A DNA stretch of 64,000 nt from Chrysemys picta bellii (lineage: Eukaryota; Chordata; Testudines; Emydidae): contig NC_088800.1 in assembly GCF_011386835.1 (NCBI RefSeq), forward strand, positions 59,797,439 through 59,861,438. Direction: 5' to 3'. This document shows, piece after piece, positions 31,505 to 41,244 of the stretch. Position 1 is the stretch's first letter, and each line of letters opens with the position of its first letter. The notes under the pieces are model-generated. The model worked only from the letters and a program-made list of their open reading frames with translations. It made no database searches and was not told the DNA's origin. The position numbers were made by a program, and so were the translations under genes.

Positions 31505-33000
31505 GGCTTCAGCTACTCTGGCAGTGCCGCCTCAACACCACATGGACAGACCAATCTGACTATGGAACCCGGTCTTTCCAGAGTCTCCATGGGCACCCCC
31601 AGACTCCAGGACATATGGAGACATTCTTGTCTCCAGAGGTGGTGTTCCTGCAATACCCGCAGTGCCCATTCCTCCGAGGCTTGTCCATCCTCCTGGGACA
31701 TCCCCACACCAGAGGATGAACTGCTGCTTCTGTTGCAGGAAAGTTTTTTTCTCTGTTCATCAAACCAGGGCTGTCTGGTACCGACGGTCCCACCGCTTCC
31801 ATGAGAACAGTCATCCAACTCTGAGGAGTCCAAGGATGTTGGCCAACCAGTTTTGTCTCCACTCCACATGAGATAGCCAAGGCACCCTTGCTCTGGTACT
31901 GTAGCCTGGTACCATTTCTCTGGGGGCCAAATCAGACTGATGGACTCCTTGTTTAGGCTGTACTGGAACCCCTGGGATACCCAGCACTGTCATAAGGGTC
32001 CTATAGTTCCTTCCCCTCATATCAACTGGCTCCATTGGTGTAGGAGAAGGAAGATGTGGAACTAGTACTGCTGGTCCCAACGGGAACCTCCTTGTCACCG
32101 GATGAGGCAATCATATCTTTGCCACTTTCTCTGCCAGATGATTATCGGCAATATCACGAACTCCTGCAGTGAGTGGCTACTGACTTACAGATCCTACTGG
32201 AGGAAGTCCAAGATCACCAATACCATCTCCTGGACATCCTCCAGCCACAGGGACCCTTCAGATTGGTTATCCCTATAAATAAGGCCATCCTGGAACAGTG
32301 TGGCACACTCCAGCATTGTGAGCCCCCATGCCCAAAAGAACCAAGAGACACTACTTTGTGCTGGCTAAAGGGGCCGACTTCCTCTTCATCCACCAGCCTC
32401 CAACTCATTAGCTGTCCAGGCAGCCACAGAAGGCGCCTGTCAACACCCCCAAAAGTCCAATCTACTGGATAAAGGGTCAAAAAGATTGGACCTCCGGGGC
32501 AAGAAAGCCTTTTTCATCAACAGATCTACAATTCCACATAGTGACCTACCAGGCTCTGCTCACTAAGTACAATTTTAACACATATGGCAAGTTAGCAGAA
32601 TTTAAGGACAAGCACCTTGCAGAAGACCAGGGCCTAGAGGATGAGGGTACACTGGTGGTGAAGGTAGCCCTCCAAGGAGCCCTGACATTGCTTCCCACAC
32701 CTTAGCCACCAGGCTAGTAACACGCAGGGATTCATGGCTTCAGTCATCCGGGTTCCCATGCGGGGTCCAAAACACCATTTAGGACCTCTCTTTTGATGAA
32801 GCCAATCTCTTCAATGCCAAAACAGATGAATCTCTGCAATCCCTGAAGAACAATCACTCCACTCTACAGTCCCTGGGAATTTATACTCCAGCCCATAGAC
32901 AGAAGCACCAACGGCAGCCTTTCAGATACCATCCACTGGCTACTTATCCACCCTACTACCAGTGGCCACCAGAACTCCCTTGAAAACTACTAAAGTCTGA
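31505..33000 (+). pseudogene. DIRS gag-like region, broken
   Basis: Around 32545-32700 the plus strand reads YQALLTKYNFNTYGKLAEF, and about 32790-32950 has NHSTLQSLGIYTPAHRQ and YPPYYQWPPELP. These resemble the ORF1 product of vertebrate DIRS elements. Multiple stops and frame changes separate the pieces. A short tandem duplication of catgttgctccagttccctt lies at about 31440-31490, next to the CR1 junction. Confidence 0.6.
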
Positions 33001-33379
33001 GAAGCCCCACTTCCCAGCTCTGGCCACTGCGACCTCCTCAACCTTATCTCAGCCACAGGTCAAAGGACATGTTTGACATGTGGGTCTAGATCTGTGACCC
33101 ACCATCAAAGTCAACTACCTCATCATCAGTCATTTTCAGTGCATGCCTTGCCCTTTTTGTCTATAGTTGGGCAAGATCACATGGACAGTTGAGTACCGGA
33201 GATCATCCATCACAAATATTCCATAGAATTTCTCTCCTTCCTGCTTCATCATCCTCCCTCCTGACCTCCTTTGGGGGGATCCCTCCCACCAATTGATTCT
33301 TCGGCAGAAAACAGACTCCCTGCTCTCCAAGGGTGAGATACAGTGTGTCTTGCTGCAATACCAAGGGAAAGGATTCTAT

Positions 33380-33950
33380 TCACCATACTTTCCTCATCCC
33401 CCAAAAAGGTGGAGGGCAGAGACCCATCCTGGACCTTGGGCAACTGAAATTCTGTGTAATCACATTGACATCATTAATTTCCTCCCTCCATGAGGGAGCT
33501 TGGTTCACGGCCTTTGACATGGAAGACATGCTTCCATATAGACATACATCCATCTTCCTTCATTTCAAGGTGGGACATCAACACTACCAGTTTTGCGTCC
33601 TTCCTTTCAGCATAGTGATGGCACCATGGGTCTTTACAAAGGTTTTCGCAGTCATAGTGGCTCAGATGAGATGCTAGGATCACATAGTATTCCCTTACCT
33701 GGATGATTGGCTGCTAGTGGGACAAGTCATCTCTGCGATCCAATGACTTTGAAGACTCTTGGCCTCCCTAGGAATCTGCATAAATGAGGACAAGTCTGTT
33801 TTGTTACCTACACAGATGATAAATTTTATAGCGGTGAGACTGAACTCAGTCGCTGCACTGGCCTTCCTCCTGAAAGACCGCTTTGCTGCAATGAGCACCC
33901 TGATCTCTCACATCTGCTGCAAATCTGTGGTGTTCTATACACAGATGTAA
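33380..33950 (+). pseudogene. DIRS reverse transcriptase fragment, broken
   Basis: Contains QRPILDLGQLKF, AWFTAFDMEDM (first acidic site), GHQHYQFCVLPFSIVMAP and VFTKVFAVIVAQM. An in-frame TAG follows, then FPYLDDWLLVG with the YLDD active-site motif intact at 33696-33707. A further segment, SLGICINEDKSVLL, follows after more stops. Domain order matches DIRS/Ngaro-type RT. It stops abruptly near 33950, where the right terminus begins. Confidence 0.75.
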
Positions 33951-34434
33951 AACTCACTATGCCTTGGATCACACAGCAGCCATGGACATGGCCATGGGAT
34001 GAGCTGTGTTGCAAATTGCTCTACCATCAACCTCCTTGCCCCCACTGCCACACTGATCATTGCTGGCAAGTCACCTACATGTGAAATACACATAGGGACT
34101 ATCACTTGAAAAAGGCAAGGTCAGTCACTGTAACTGGAGATTCTTCGAGACGTGTGGTCCCTATCTGTATTCCACTGCCCACCCTCCTTCCCCTTTGCTT
34201 TGGACTTGACCACAGTCTGGCAAGAGGAGGAACCAGCATCGACCAGCACTGCCCCTTATACTCTCAGTTGGGAGCATGAGGAGACATACCGCGCATGTGC
34301 GAGTCAACGGACACTGCTTGGGAAAATATTCCAGACTCAGGTGCATGGCAGGCATGCACACCCACAGATGGGAGCCACACATCTCGGAGAACTTCCAGTT
34401 ACAATAAGTAACATCCTCTTCCGTAGACTGTCTG

Positions 34435-35552
34435 GTTAGAGACAGGCTTTCAATTAAAGTTTGTGTGTACAATGCCTAATGGAATAGTGCCCTGATATGG
34501 GTTGGGTCTTTAGGTCCTACTGAAATACATACACTGACAATAATTTCAGTGAGTTCTGTGAACAGAGAGCTTTCAGTCTGTCATACTGTGAGCAGTAAGG
34601 GTTCTTTTTACTGCACAAAAGATTAGACCTACAATTGCTGGTGAGGGTAGGAGTAACATGAAAAATAATCAATATAATGTAATGGTGGGAAAGAATATTG
34701 TTCCAGATACATTTTGCTTCTCATTTTCCCCTAGCAATCTTTTATATAAGCTGCAAAGAACAGATAGGAGAAAAACAAAGACAATCATGTTAAATGAAAT
34801 CTAGTTTGCAGGCTGTTATATTGTATCAGTGTCAAAGCTGAGGGCAAAGCAGAGATTTTCCCTTCTGCTCTTCTGTACCCTCCTCACCCCAAGAAAGATG
34901 GAAAATGGGTTTTTGTTTCTGCACTTCCTGTCAGTTGCCCGGCTTCAAGCAGTTTTGTCTTGCTCTCAGCTGTGCAGTGACTCATTAGTTTCCCTGGCTT
35001 GTTGGAATTCATTCAAAACATGAAACGTATATGTATAGAAAGAAGGAAGGGCACAGCTCTCTCCAGAAAGTGAGCCCAAATGAATATCTTAGCAACTATG
35101 AGATTTTCAGAAAACAGTTGAAAAAATAACCATGCAAGTTTTCACTTTTTTCTGAAGTGGCCTCTGAGCTTTATGGCTGACTCCTAACAGAAGGGCAGGA
35201 GAGTTGCATAATGCAGGCATTTAATCTCAGAGAAAACGTACAAACAGGAGATTCTTTGCCTTCTGCATAATCTTTAAGAAACAGAGTAAATTAATAGCTA
35301 AATTATAGAGGAATGATCTGTAAACCAAGTGTTTGGAACCAAATTGTTATTTTCAAGTGAATTGTTTCTGGCTGCAATAATGAGAGAAAATATTGTCAGG
35401 CATAACATTGGGTAATGTCTATATATGTAGTGACTTGGACCATGTGAAGATCCAACCTGGCTGCCTCAAGCTGATAAGGTGGTCTGTTGAAAGAACACTT
35501 GATAGTGAATAACCTTAACCCAAACACTGAGAAGTAGAGTTTATTGGATTGC
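34435..35552. other. Mostly unassigned sequence
   Basis: About 34465-34540 (tgtacaatgcctaatggaat, gtgccctgatatgggttggg) resembles a common amniote repeat tail. The remainder, to the hairpin at 35553, shows nothing recognisable. Confidence 0.4.
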
Positions 35553-35646
35553 ATTCTACCTGTTACATGAACTTATGTTTGTGATATGTTTATATGGAGA
35601 CTTTCCAGTGCATATCACAAACATAAGTTCATGTAACAGGTGGAAT
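35553..35646. repeat. Near-perfect 36-bp inverted repeat (hairpin)
   Basis: Left arm 35553-35588 and right arm 35611-35646 are reverse complements at 35 of 36 positions around a 22-nt centre. The single mismatch would be a G-U pair in RNA. The arms do not match any other element in the window. Confidence 0.9.
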
Positions 35647-35953
35647 CTTGGTATGGATAGATGAAATACTGTACATAGGACATGTCAGTTCTCCAAAGTC
35701 TATGACGACATATGCCCACTAAAAAGTAAAAATCCAACTCCATAATGAAAATAGATATTTTAGTGACAAGAAGATTGGTACAGTGCTCTGAGGTAGCACA
35801 GAGAATCCTTTCTTAGATGCCTGGCTGGTGTGACTTGCTCACATGCTCAGCATCCAACTGATGGCGATATTCAGGAAGGAATTTTTGTCCAGATCAGATT
35901 GGCTTGGAGGGTTTTCTCCTTCCTCTACATCAAAGGGCATAAATCACCTGAGA

Positions 35954-35989
35954 ATATGCCCCGATAATCACCTGATTATCGGGGCATAT
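35954..35989. repeat. Perfect 17-bp inverted repeat with 2-nt spacer
   Basis: atatgccccgataatca (35954-35970) and its exact complement (35973-35989) are separated by cc. It sits within diverged CR1 sequence, which has no such palindrome in its usual form, so the feature arose after insertion. Confidence 0.9.
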
Positions 35990-36081
35990 CTCACCTAATC
36001 AGTTTACTGCCATTGCAGGGGCCTGTTGGTCTCTCCTATTTGGCTGTGGCACACAATGGTTTAACCTCAAGAGGGCTGATA

Positions 36082-36272
36082 TACACCTCTATCTTGATAT
36101 AATGCTACCTGATATAACACGAATTCGGATATAACGTGGTAAAGCAGTGCTCCGGGGGGCGGGGCTGCGCACTCCGGCAGATCAAAGCAAGTTCGATATA
36201 ACGCGGTTTCATCTATAACGCAGTAAGATTTTTTGGCCCCCGAGGACAGCGTTATATCGAGGTAGAGGTGTA
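36082..36272. mobile_element. Mariner/Tigger-type MITE (36084-36270) with TA duplication
   Basis: Ends cacctctatcttgatataa and ttatatcgaggtagaggtg are inverted repeats flanked by TA. The subterminal text gatataac recurs several times in both orientations. Length is 187 bp and no coding capacity is seen. Confidence 0.85.
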
Positions 36273-36394
36273 CTTTAGTCTCACTAAACTCATTGGGCTC
36301 AATGTAGGGCTATCTGGCTGAAATTTAGTGGTCAGACTCGATGATCTAGTGAACCCTTCTGAATAATAACATCTGAATTTTGACTCTTAGGATA

Positions 36395-36625
36395 TGTCTA
36401 CGCTGCAGTTAAACAGCCACAAGTGACTTGGGCTCAGGGGGCTTGGGCTATGGGACTGTTTAATTGTGGTGTAGACATTTGGGCTCGGGGTCCCAGAACT
36501 TGGACTCCAGTCCAAGCCCAAATATCTACACAGCAATTTTACAGCCTTGCAGCTTAAGTCCCACGAGCCCAAGTCAGTTGACTCAGGCCAGCTGCTGGTG
36601 CTTAATTGCTGTGTTAAATGTACCC
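36395..36625. mobile_element. Foldback MITE of the TATGTCTACACTGCA family
   Basis: Starts ggatatgtctacgctgcagt and is built of nested inverted repeats. Examples are acttgggctcagg against gagcccaagt, tttaattgtggtgtagacat against atatctacacagcaatttta, and tccagtccaagccc against gggctcggggtcccagaac. It is the same family as 57051-57320. Confidence 0.7.
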
Positions 36626-36629
36626 ATAG

Positions 36630-37630
36630 TAGTCAAAGACTTTTGAAACATACCTTTATATGTAGGAAATTTTAATTTTAAGGTTAACTAGTAAAATTAA
36701 TCTTCAGTGCAGACAACTTACATGATCTACATATTCATTAAGAAATAGTTCCTGCTGTTGTTGGCTTCAACAGCAGATACTAAATTGTTATATGAAATAC
36801 AGATATGTCAAATTAGCCAGCTTGGTGATAAAGGAGAACAGCTGTTGCATTCTCTTATGTGGGAAGTGTTGTGTGGGTGAGATGGGAAAGGGAAACCCAT
36901 CAAGCCAACACCCCCAAACAGCATTACTCCTTACTTATCACCCGTCATTATCCCCATTCCCCATGCCACAGCACCTAAAACTTCCCATGGGCCAAATCTC
37001 ACAGTCCTTTTTGATGCTTTGTTGAAAACTCATAGGAGTCAAAGCACAGGAAAGAGAAACATACTATGGGAAATGAAGGAAAGAATATGGAGAAAGTTGT
37101 ATATTAGACAAAAGAAATAGCATGCAGAGCTAGTTAATGTCATCATACAGCTGGCAGTTTGACCTATTTCCCTTAATACAGCAGATATTTAGTCTCCATT
37201 GCCATGTCTCTTGGAGAAACGGAAATACACAATGGGATGCACGTTATTTGGCTATATTTTAGTATAATAAATGTTTTATCAAATATTATAAATGTTAAAG
37301 GAAAAAGTATGAAATCATAAGTTAATAACTAAAGCAGGACTAATTTTCTAGTACATGGGATGACAAAGTCTTGAAGGATATCGTGATAGAGGAAGAATTT
37401 AGATATGCAAGTGAGAAGTATATGACAACACTAGGGAGATATGTGAGGGCATAGTGCTGTAGCAATCCAGGACTATTATTTGTATTGTTTTGTTGGTCCA
37501 TAATGTTGTCATAAGATCAAATATTGGTTTAAAAAAAAAGCAAGCAAGCAGAATGTCATTTTATATTAATAAAGGGATGTAAATAATTGAAAACTTTATA
37601 ATTCCATTATATAAGTGGGTGGGTCCCAGG
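36630..37630. other. Unassigned AT-rich sequence
   Basis: No recognised feature. Confidence 0.5.
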
Positions 37631-37639
37631 ATCCATCCC

Positions 37640-37870
37640 TTTTAATGCTGTGTTCAGTTCTGGTCACCCCATTTCAAAAAGAATATAGTGGAAAAAGAAA
37701 AGGGCTAAAAAGGGGGACAGGACTTTATTCCCCTCAAAAGTAAGTATCAAGCTTTGTTTCTGAGAACTTGTACTGAAAGGAACAAATAATAATCTATTGA
37801 GGTTAATGGGTGTAGGACTGAAAGAATATTGCCTGATAGCAAGATTTGCTTATTTTGAGTGCTTCTTATC
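37640..37870 (+). mobile_element. CR1 fragment
   Basis: gctgtgttcagttctggtcaccccatttcaaaaagaatatagtgga (split here: gctgtgttcagttctggtca, then ccccatttcaaaaagaatat) encodes the CVQFWSP-like segment of CR1 RT also seen on the minus strand near 31240-31300. It is old and has no open frame. Confidence 0.65.
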
Positions 37871-38805
37871 TACAGATCTGCTGTAAGTGAACAGTATTAA
37901 TTATCATTTCTTAAATTTTTTACACATTTCCCATGGTAATAAACTTAAAGGCAAGATATCATGAAAAAATTATTTAAAGTGATGTTTTAGAGTGTTGACT
38001 CCTCCCCATCACTGGTCTTTGTACTCTGCTTCTCTTTTTTCTTTAGTTTTTGTGACTTTCTGATGCCTTCTTGCTGCCCCTTCTCCTTCTTCCACTGTTG
38101 AGTACATGCTTTCTCCTCTTATTGTCATGTCTGCTTCTCTTAATAGTATTACTTGCCTCAGGGGTCACATTCAGAATAAGATCTGAACACAAGACCAGAA
38201 TGTGAGATTTCATTTGGGCAGCTCCATTTGTATCATATTAGAGAGAGAATTCAGGCCATGCATGTTGGGTACATTTGCTGGGCGCAGCTAGATTGGGAGA
38301 GGGAGGAAGCAGCTACTGGAGAACTAGGAAACAAGCAAGGTTGTTGGGTGGAGCGATTTAGGATGAGAGTTGAAATAGGGTGTAAGGTAGAGAAATGGAT
38401 GTATAAAATGGGCAGATGAGCGTAAGGGTGTGTTCTCTTCCTCCATGATTGCTCGCTGCCAGCACCTCTTGGAATTTTAGATGGTGAGAATGTGTGAAAT
38501 GCCAGGCAAATTTGCAAATTGGGGGCCGAAGGCTTGGTATGTAGCTGGGTTTGTGAACAGGAGCGGGTGTTCTGTTTACAAGAGATGTGGACACAAATAA
38601 CACCTTTTCCCCCTGTATGTAGGGGCACTTTCCTAGGTTGGGGGTTGAGTACTGTAAGCTGTTTTCTAATACAGTTGTTGTCTTCCTCCAATTTAAGCTT
38701 ATAACCTGTGTCAGCTTTTCTCAAGGCTCTCTTCAGGAAACCTTGTGCTATTTAGAAAGTTTTCAACATTTTTCACTAACCAGTGTTTCCATTTGAATTG
38801 TAAAA
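37871..38805. other. Unassigned sequence
   Basis: Minus-strand open frames at 38251-38724 have no recognisable domain. No repeat identified. Confidence 0.45.
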
Positions 38806-38960
38806 TATTCTAGAGGCATAATAACACTGAACACTTACCTGTATCTTGACATCCTCAAAGTGCTGTACAAACATTAAGTAATCTTCACAACATCCCTGTG
38901 AGGTATGCAGGTGTTATCTCTGCTCTACAGATGGGAAAACAGACCCATAGAGTTATATGC
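38806..38960 (+). repeat. MIR/L2-type repeat
   Basis: Text cctcaaagtgctgtacaaac, taatcttcacaacatccctg, tgaggtatgcaggtgttatc, ctacagatgggaaaacagac follows the common tail order of MIR-related SINEs. Confidence 0.65.
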
Positions 38961-40033
38961 AAATTGTAACGAGTAATAAAATTCCCAAACTTTTAATGGA
39001 CTAATATCAAAGTTTGCTGATAGGTTCTACTGTTCACTACAGCTTAGAAATATTAGTCCCGATCTTCAGAAGGTGTAAATAGTTGTAGCTTCTTTGATGT
39101 CATTTGAGGCTTGGTTTCATAGACATTTTTATGGTAATTACACCGTCTGTCATATATAATGGTCTTCTGATGGCGCAGAGAGGTAATATTCTGATGTACA
39201 AAAAAATCATTTGAATGTTATTACCAGTAATAAATGTGTTTACTTTTTTTGGTCCAGATGTAGACCAAGTTTACAGATTTCCCCAGTTCTCATAATTTAA
39301 CTTATATCTCCTGCACGATGAGCCTTGACCACAGAAATGTACATCTTTGGCCTGGTGCACAGGAATTAGACATTATAATTGATGGGAGTTGTATGGCTAG
39401 TTCCCAGTGTGCTGAGCTGAAAATGTATCCCTAGAATTTTTCTTTTAACCAACTGATGTGCTGTATTAAGTCCATCACTTTCCCATCTATCCTTCTTTTA
39501 AGGTAGGATTTCAGATTTATTTGTAATTCACAGAGAAGCATAAAATTTTCTAACATTAAAATTAGTGGCATGAGAGATTATTTTCAATGGTAGCTTGCAA
39601 TGCAATATCATAGATATTACATTATTACAACCTGTCTCTAAGAATGATTTTAGCTTCTTATGAATTAGAAAAGAAGAGGATAAACCTGCTCTGTGTTTTG
39701 TTTTTGTTTTGTTTTTACAATTCTTTAATTATTTCTATAGAAACATATTAGTGTTAAGACTGGTAGTCCCCAAACTTCTGCTCTTGTTTCCTCAGTTGTT
39801 GGAGGCCAGAAGGAGACAGGCGCCTATAGATTCTTGCCTGGTTTATTTATAAAACATAAATATAACATGATGACATACCTGCAGCTAAAAACCTCAAAAC
39901 AAATGGAGATAAGTCAATGGATTTAAGGTGCACAAGCCTATAGGACTACTCACATGTTTAAAGTTAGGCATATGTTCAAGCACCTTATGGGACAGGCACC
40001 ACCATCCTCAGGTTACATGTTAATGAATGTGTG
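38961..40033. other. Unassigned; MITE fragment at about 39915-40000
   Basis: About 39935-39985 (ggactactcacatgtttaaa, gttaggcatatgttcaagca) resembles one half of a common sauropsid foldback repeat. The rest is AT-rich and unassigned. Confidence 0.4.
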
Positions 40034-41200
40034 TGTAACCCTTCTGTCACGTGGAGCCAGCAGCGACCAGGACTGTGTTCAATATCGAGGAGTTCCTTTC
40101 CATTGATACAACACAGAACCAGCTCGAGCCCTCACTCAGTAACCTAGGAAAATTACACACCACCCCTGGGTACCTCTGAAAGGCAATACTTCCCCACTCT
40201 CAAGCATAGAGTCTGAGTGTGGAAAAGAAACTTTCAATAAAAGGAGAGAAGTAACTTGGCATTAATTTTGGAAAACACTGCAAACAAGGTTCATAAACAT
40301 AAACCATGAGAAAAAGACTCACCCCCAGGTAAGTTGGACAGTGTACTTTTCCCATCAGGTTCTTAAATCCAGCAACCCAAAAGTCCCGTTCAAATGCCAG
40401 ACCCTTCTCTGCACCCCACTCACAGCTGCTGTCCTTGATCAGTGCAGAGTTCACCTCCCACCCTGGGTGGAGGGAGGGGGCTAAAGCAGCACCTTACTTG
40501 CTCCACTGCTTGGGCATTTGCTCACCGGCCCTCTCTGCCAGCCGCCCTTTTGGCCGATCGCCGCGCCTCTCTGCCAGGCACCCTGCTGGCCGCTCACAGG
40601 TTGCTTCTGCCTGCTCACCACTCCTGCTGGCTGCCTGCTGGCTGCTCCCACCAGCCGCCTGCTCATTTCTCTCACCGCGCCTCTCTGTCAGCCGCCCTGC
40701 TGGTCGCTCGCCCCACCTCTCTGCCAGCCGCCCTCTCAGTCACCTTCTGCTGCCACCTGCCTCTCTGCTGTGACCTCTGCACATCAGTCTCTTACTAATT
40801 TTTAGCTCTTTGCAGGCTGGGCAGAAACATTGCCCCATCTCAAGTGATTTCGGTTCTGTGAATTTTAGCTCTTAGCAGGCAGGGCAGAAACACAGTCCAA
40901 CCATAACTGATTTCAGCTCTGATTGAGAATTTTAAATAACAAAAAGGCTTCTGATGAAGCCTATTTAGCTCTTTCTTTAAACAGTGGGTGGGTGGGGGCA
41001 TGTTAAACCAGTCCAGGAAGGACTTTTGGTGGAGGGTCCGCACTTCTGGCTCAGACACCTGTTCCCACCCCTCTTACTTTCACTGGCCCTCTCTGCATTT
41101 GAGCCCCTGGCTTAATGAGGTCCTTTCAGCTGAGGGTGACTCTCTTATTTGGGACAGGTTAAGCACAGTCCTGCTTCCCAGTATTCATATAATAATGCCA
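40034..41200 (-). mobile_element. Gypsy-like LTR family, minus-oriented copy
   Basis: The segment 40034-40222 begins tgtaacccttctgtc and ends agagtctgagtgt. It aligns base for base over long stretches with the complement of the LTR end at 46476-46673 and with 45066-45255. Farther in, a GC-rich tandem block (40515-40770) is followed on the minus strand by gtaaggtgctgctttagccc. This parallels the block and gtaaggtgccccttaaca at about 45027. The same family is therefore present here in minus orientation. The right end is not defined. Confidence 0.65.
40515..40770. repeat. GC-rich degenerate minisatellite inside the LTR element
   Basis: The phrase ctctctgccagccgccct and close variants occur at about 40530, 40567, 40680 and 40718, interspersed with tggccgatcgcc or tggtcgctcgcc text. 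Units are irregular, 35-50 bp. Open frames here come from the repeat. Confidence 0.7.
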
Positions 41201-41244
41201 ACATTGGTAACAGCATTTCACTACGCCTGCATTCAGTACTAAAG

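Larger units (their letters stand above)
30324..34434 (+). mobile_element. DIRS-type retrotransposon, deleted and split by CR1
   Basis: The left terminus (30324-30485, cttctttaagtgatggtcc then gaagtttttcccaagcag) resembles the terminus of the other DIRS copy at 53576. The right terminus (about 34120-34434) has cactgtaactggagattctt followed by cgagacgtgtggtcc, and ends ttccagttacaataagtaac, typical of turtle DIRS elements. Between them are gag-like and RT remnants. RNase H and recombinase genes are absent, so the 3' coding half is deleted. A CR1 copy occupies 30491-31440. Confidence 0.75.
35820..36365 (+). mobile_element. CR1 LINE 3' UTR, split by a TA-flanked MITE
   Basis: Text gacttgctcacatgctcagc, aggaaggaatttttgtccag, gggttttctccttcctctac and finally cagactcgatgatctagtg followed by cccttctga follows the order of CR1 3' UTRs. 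The last phrase is the complement of the text at 30525-30550. The MITE at 36084-36270 lies inside it. A short palindrome at 35954-35989 is also inside. Confidence 0.7.

Noticed and set aside
31307..31880. Plus- and minus-strand frames of 106-165 codons
   Set aside because: They overlap CR1 and decayed DIRS gag in inconsistent frames. No single frame follows the gag homology.
38251..38724. 157-codon minus-strand open frame
   Set aside because: No recognisable domain, no codon or splice support, and surrounded by non-coding AT-rich DNA. Length alone is not enough.
40435..40805. Three plus-strand frames of 95-118 codons
   Set aside because: All three frames are open over the same tandem block, so the openness comes from the repeat.
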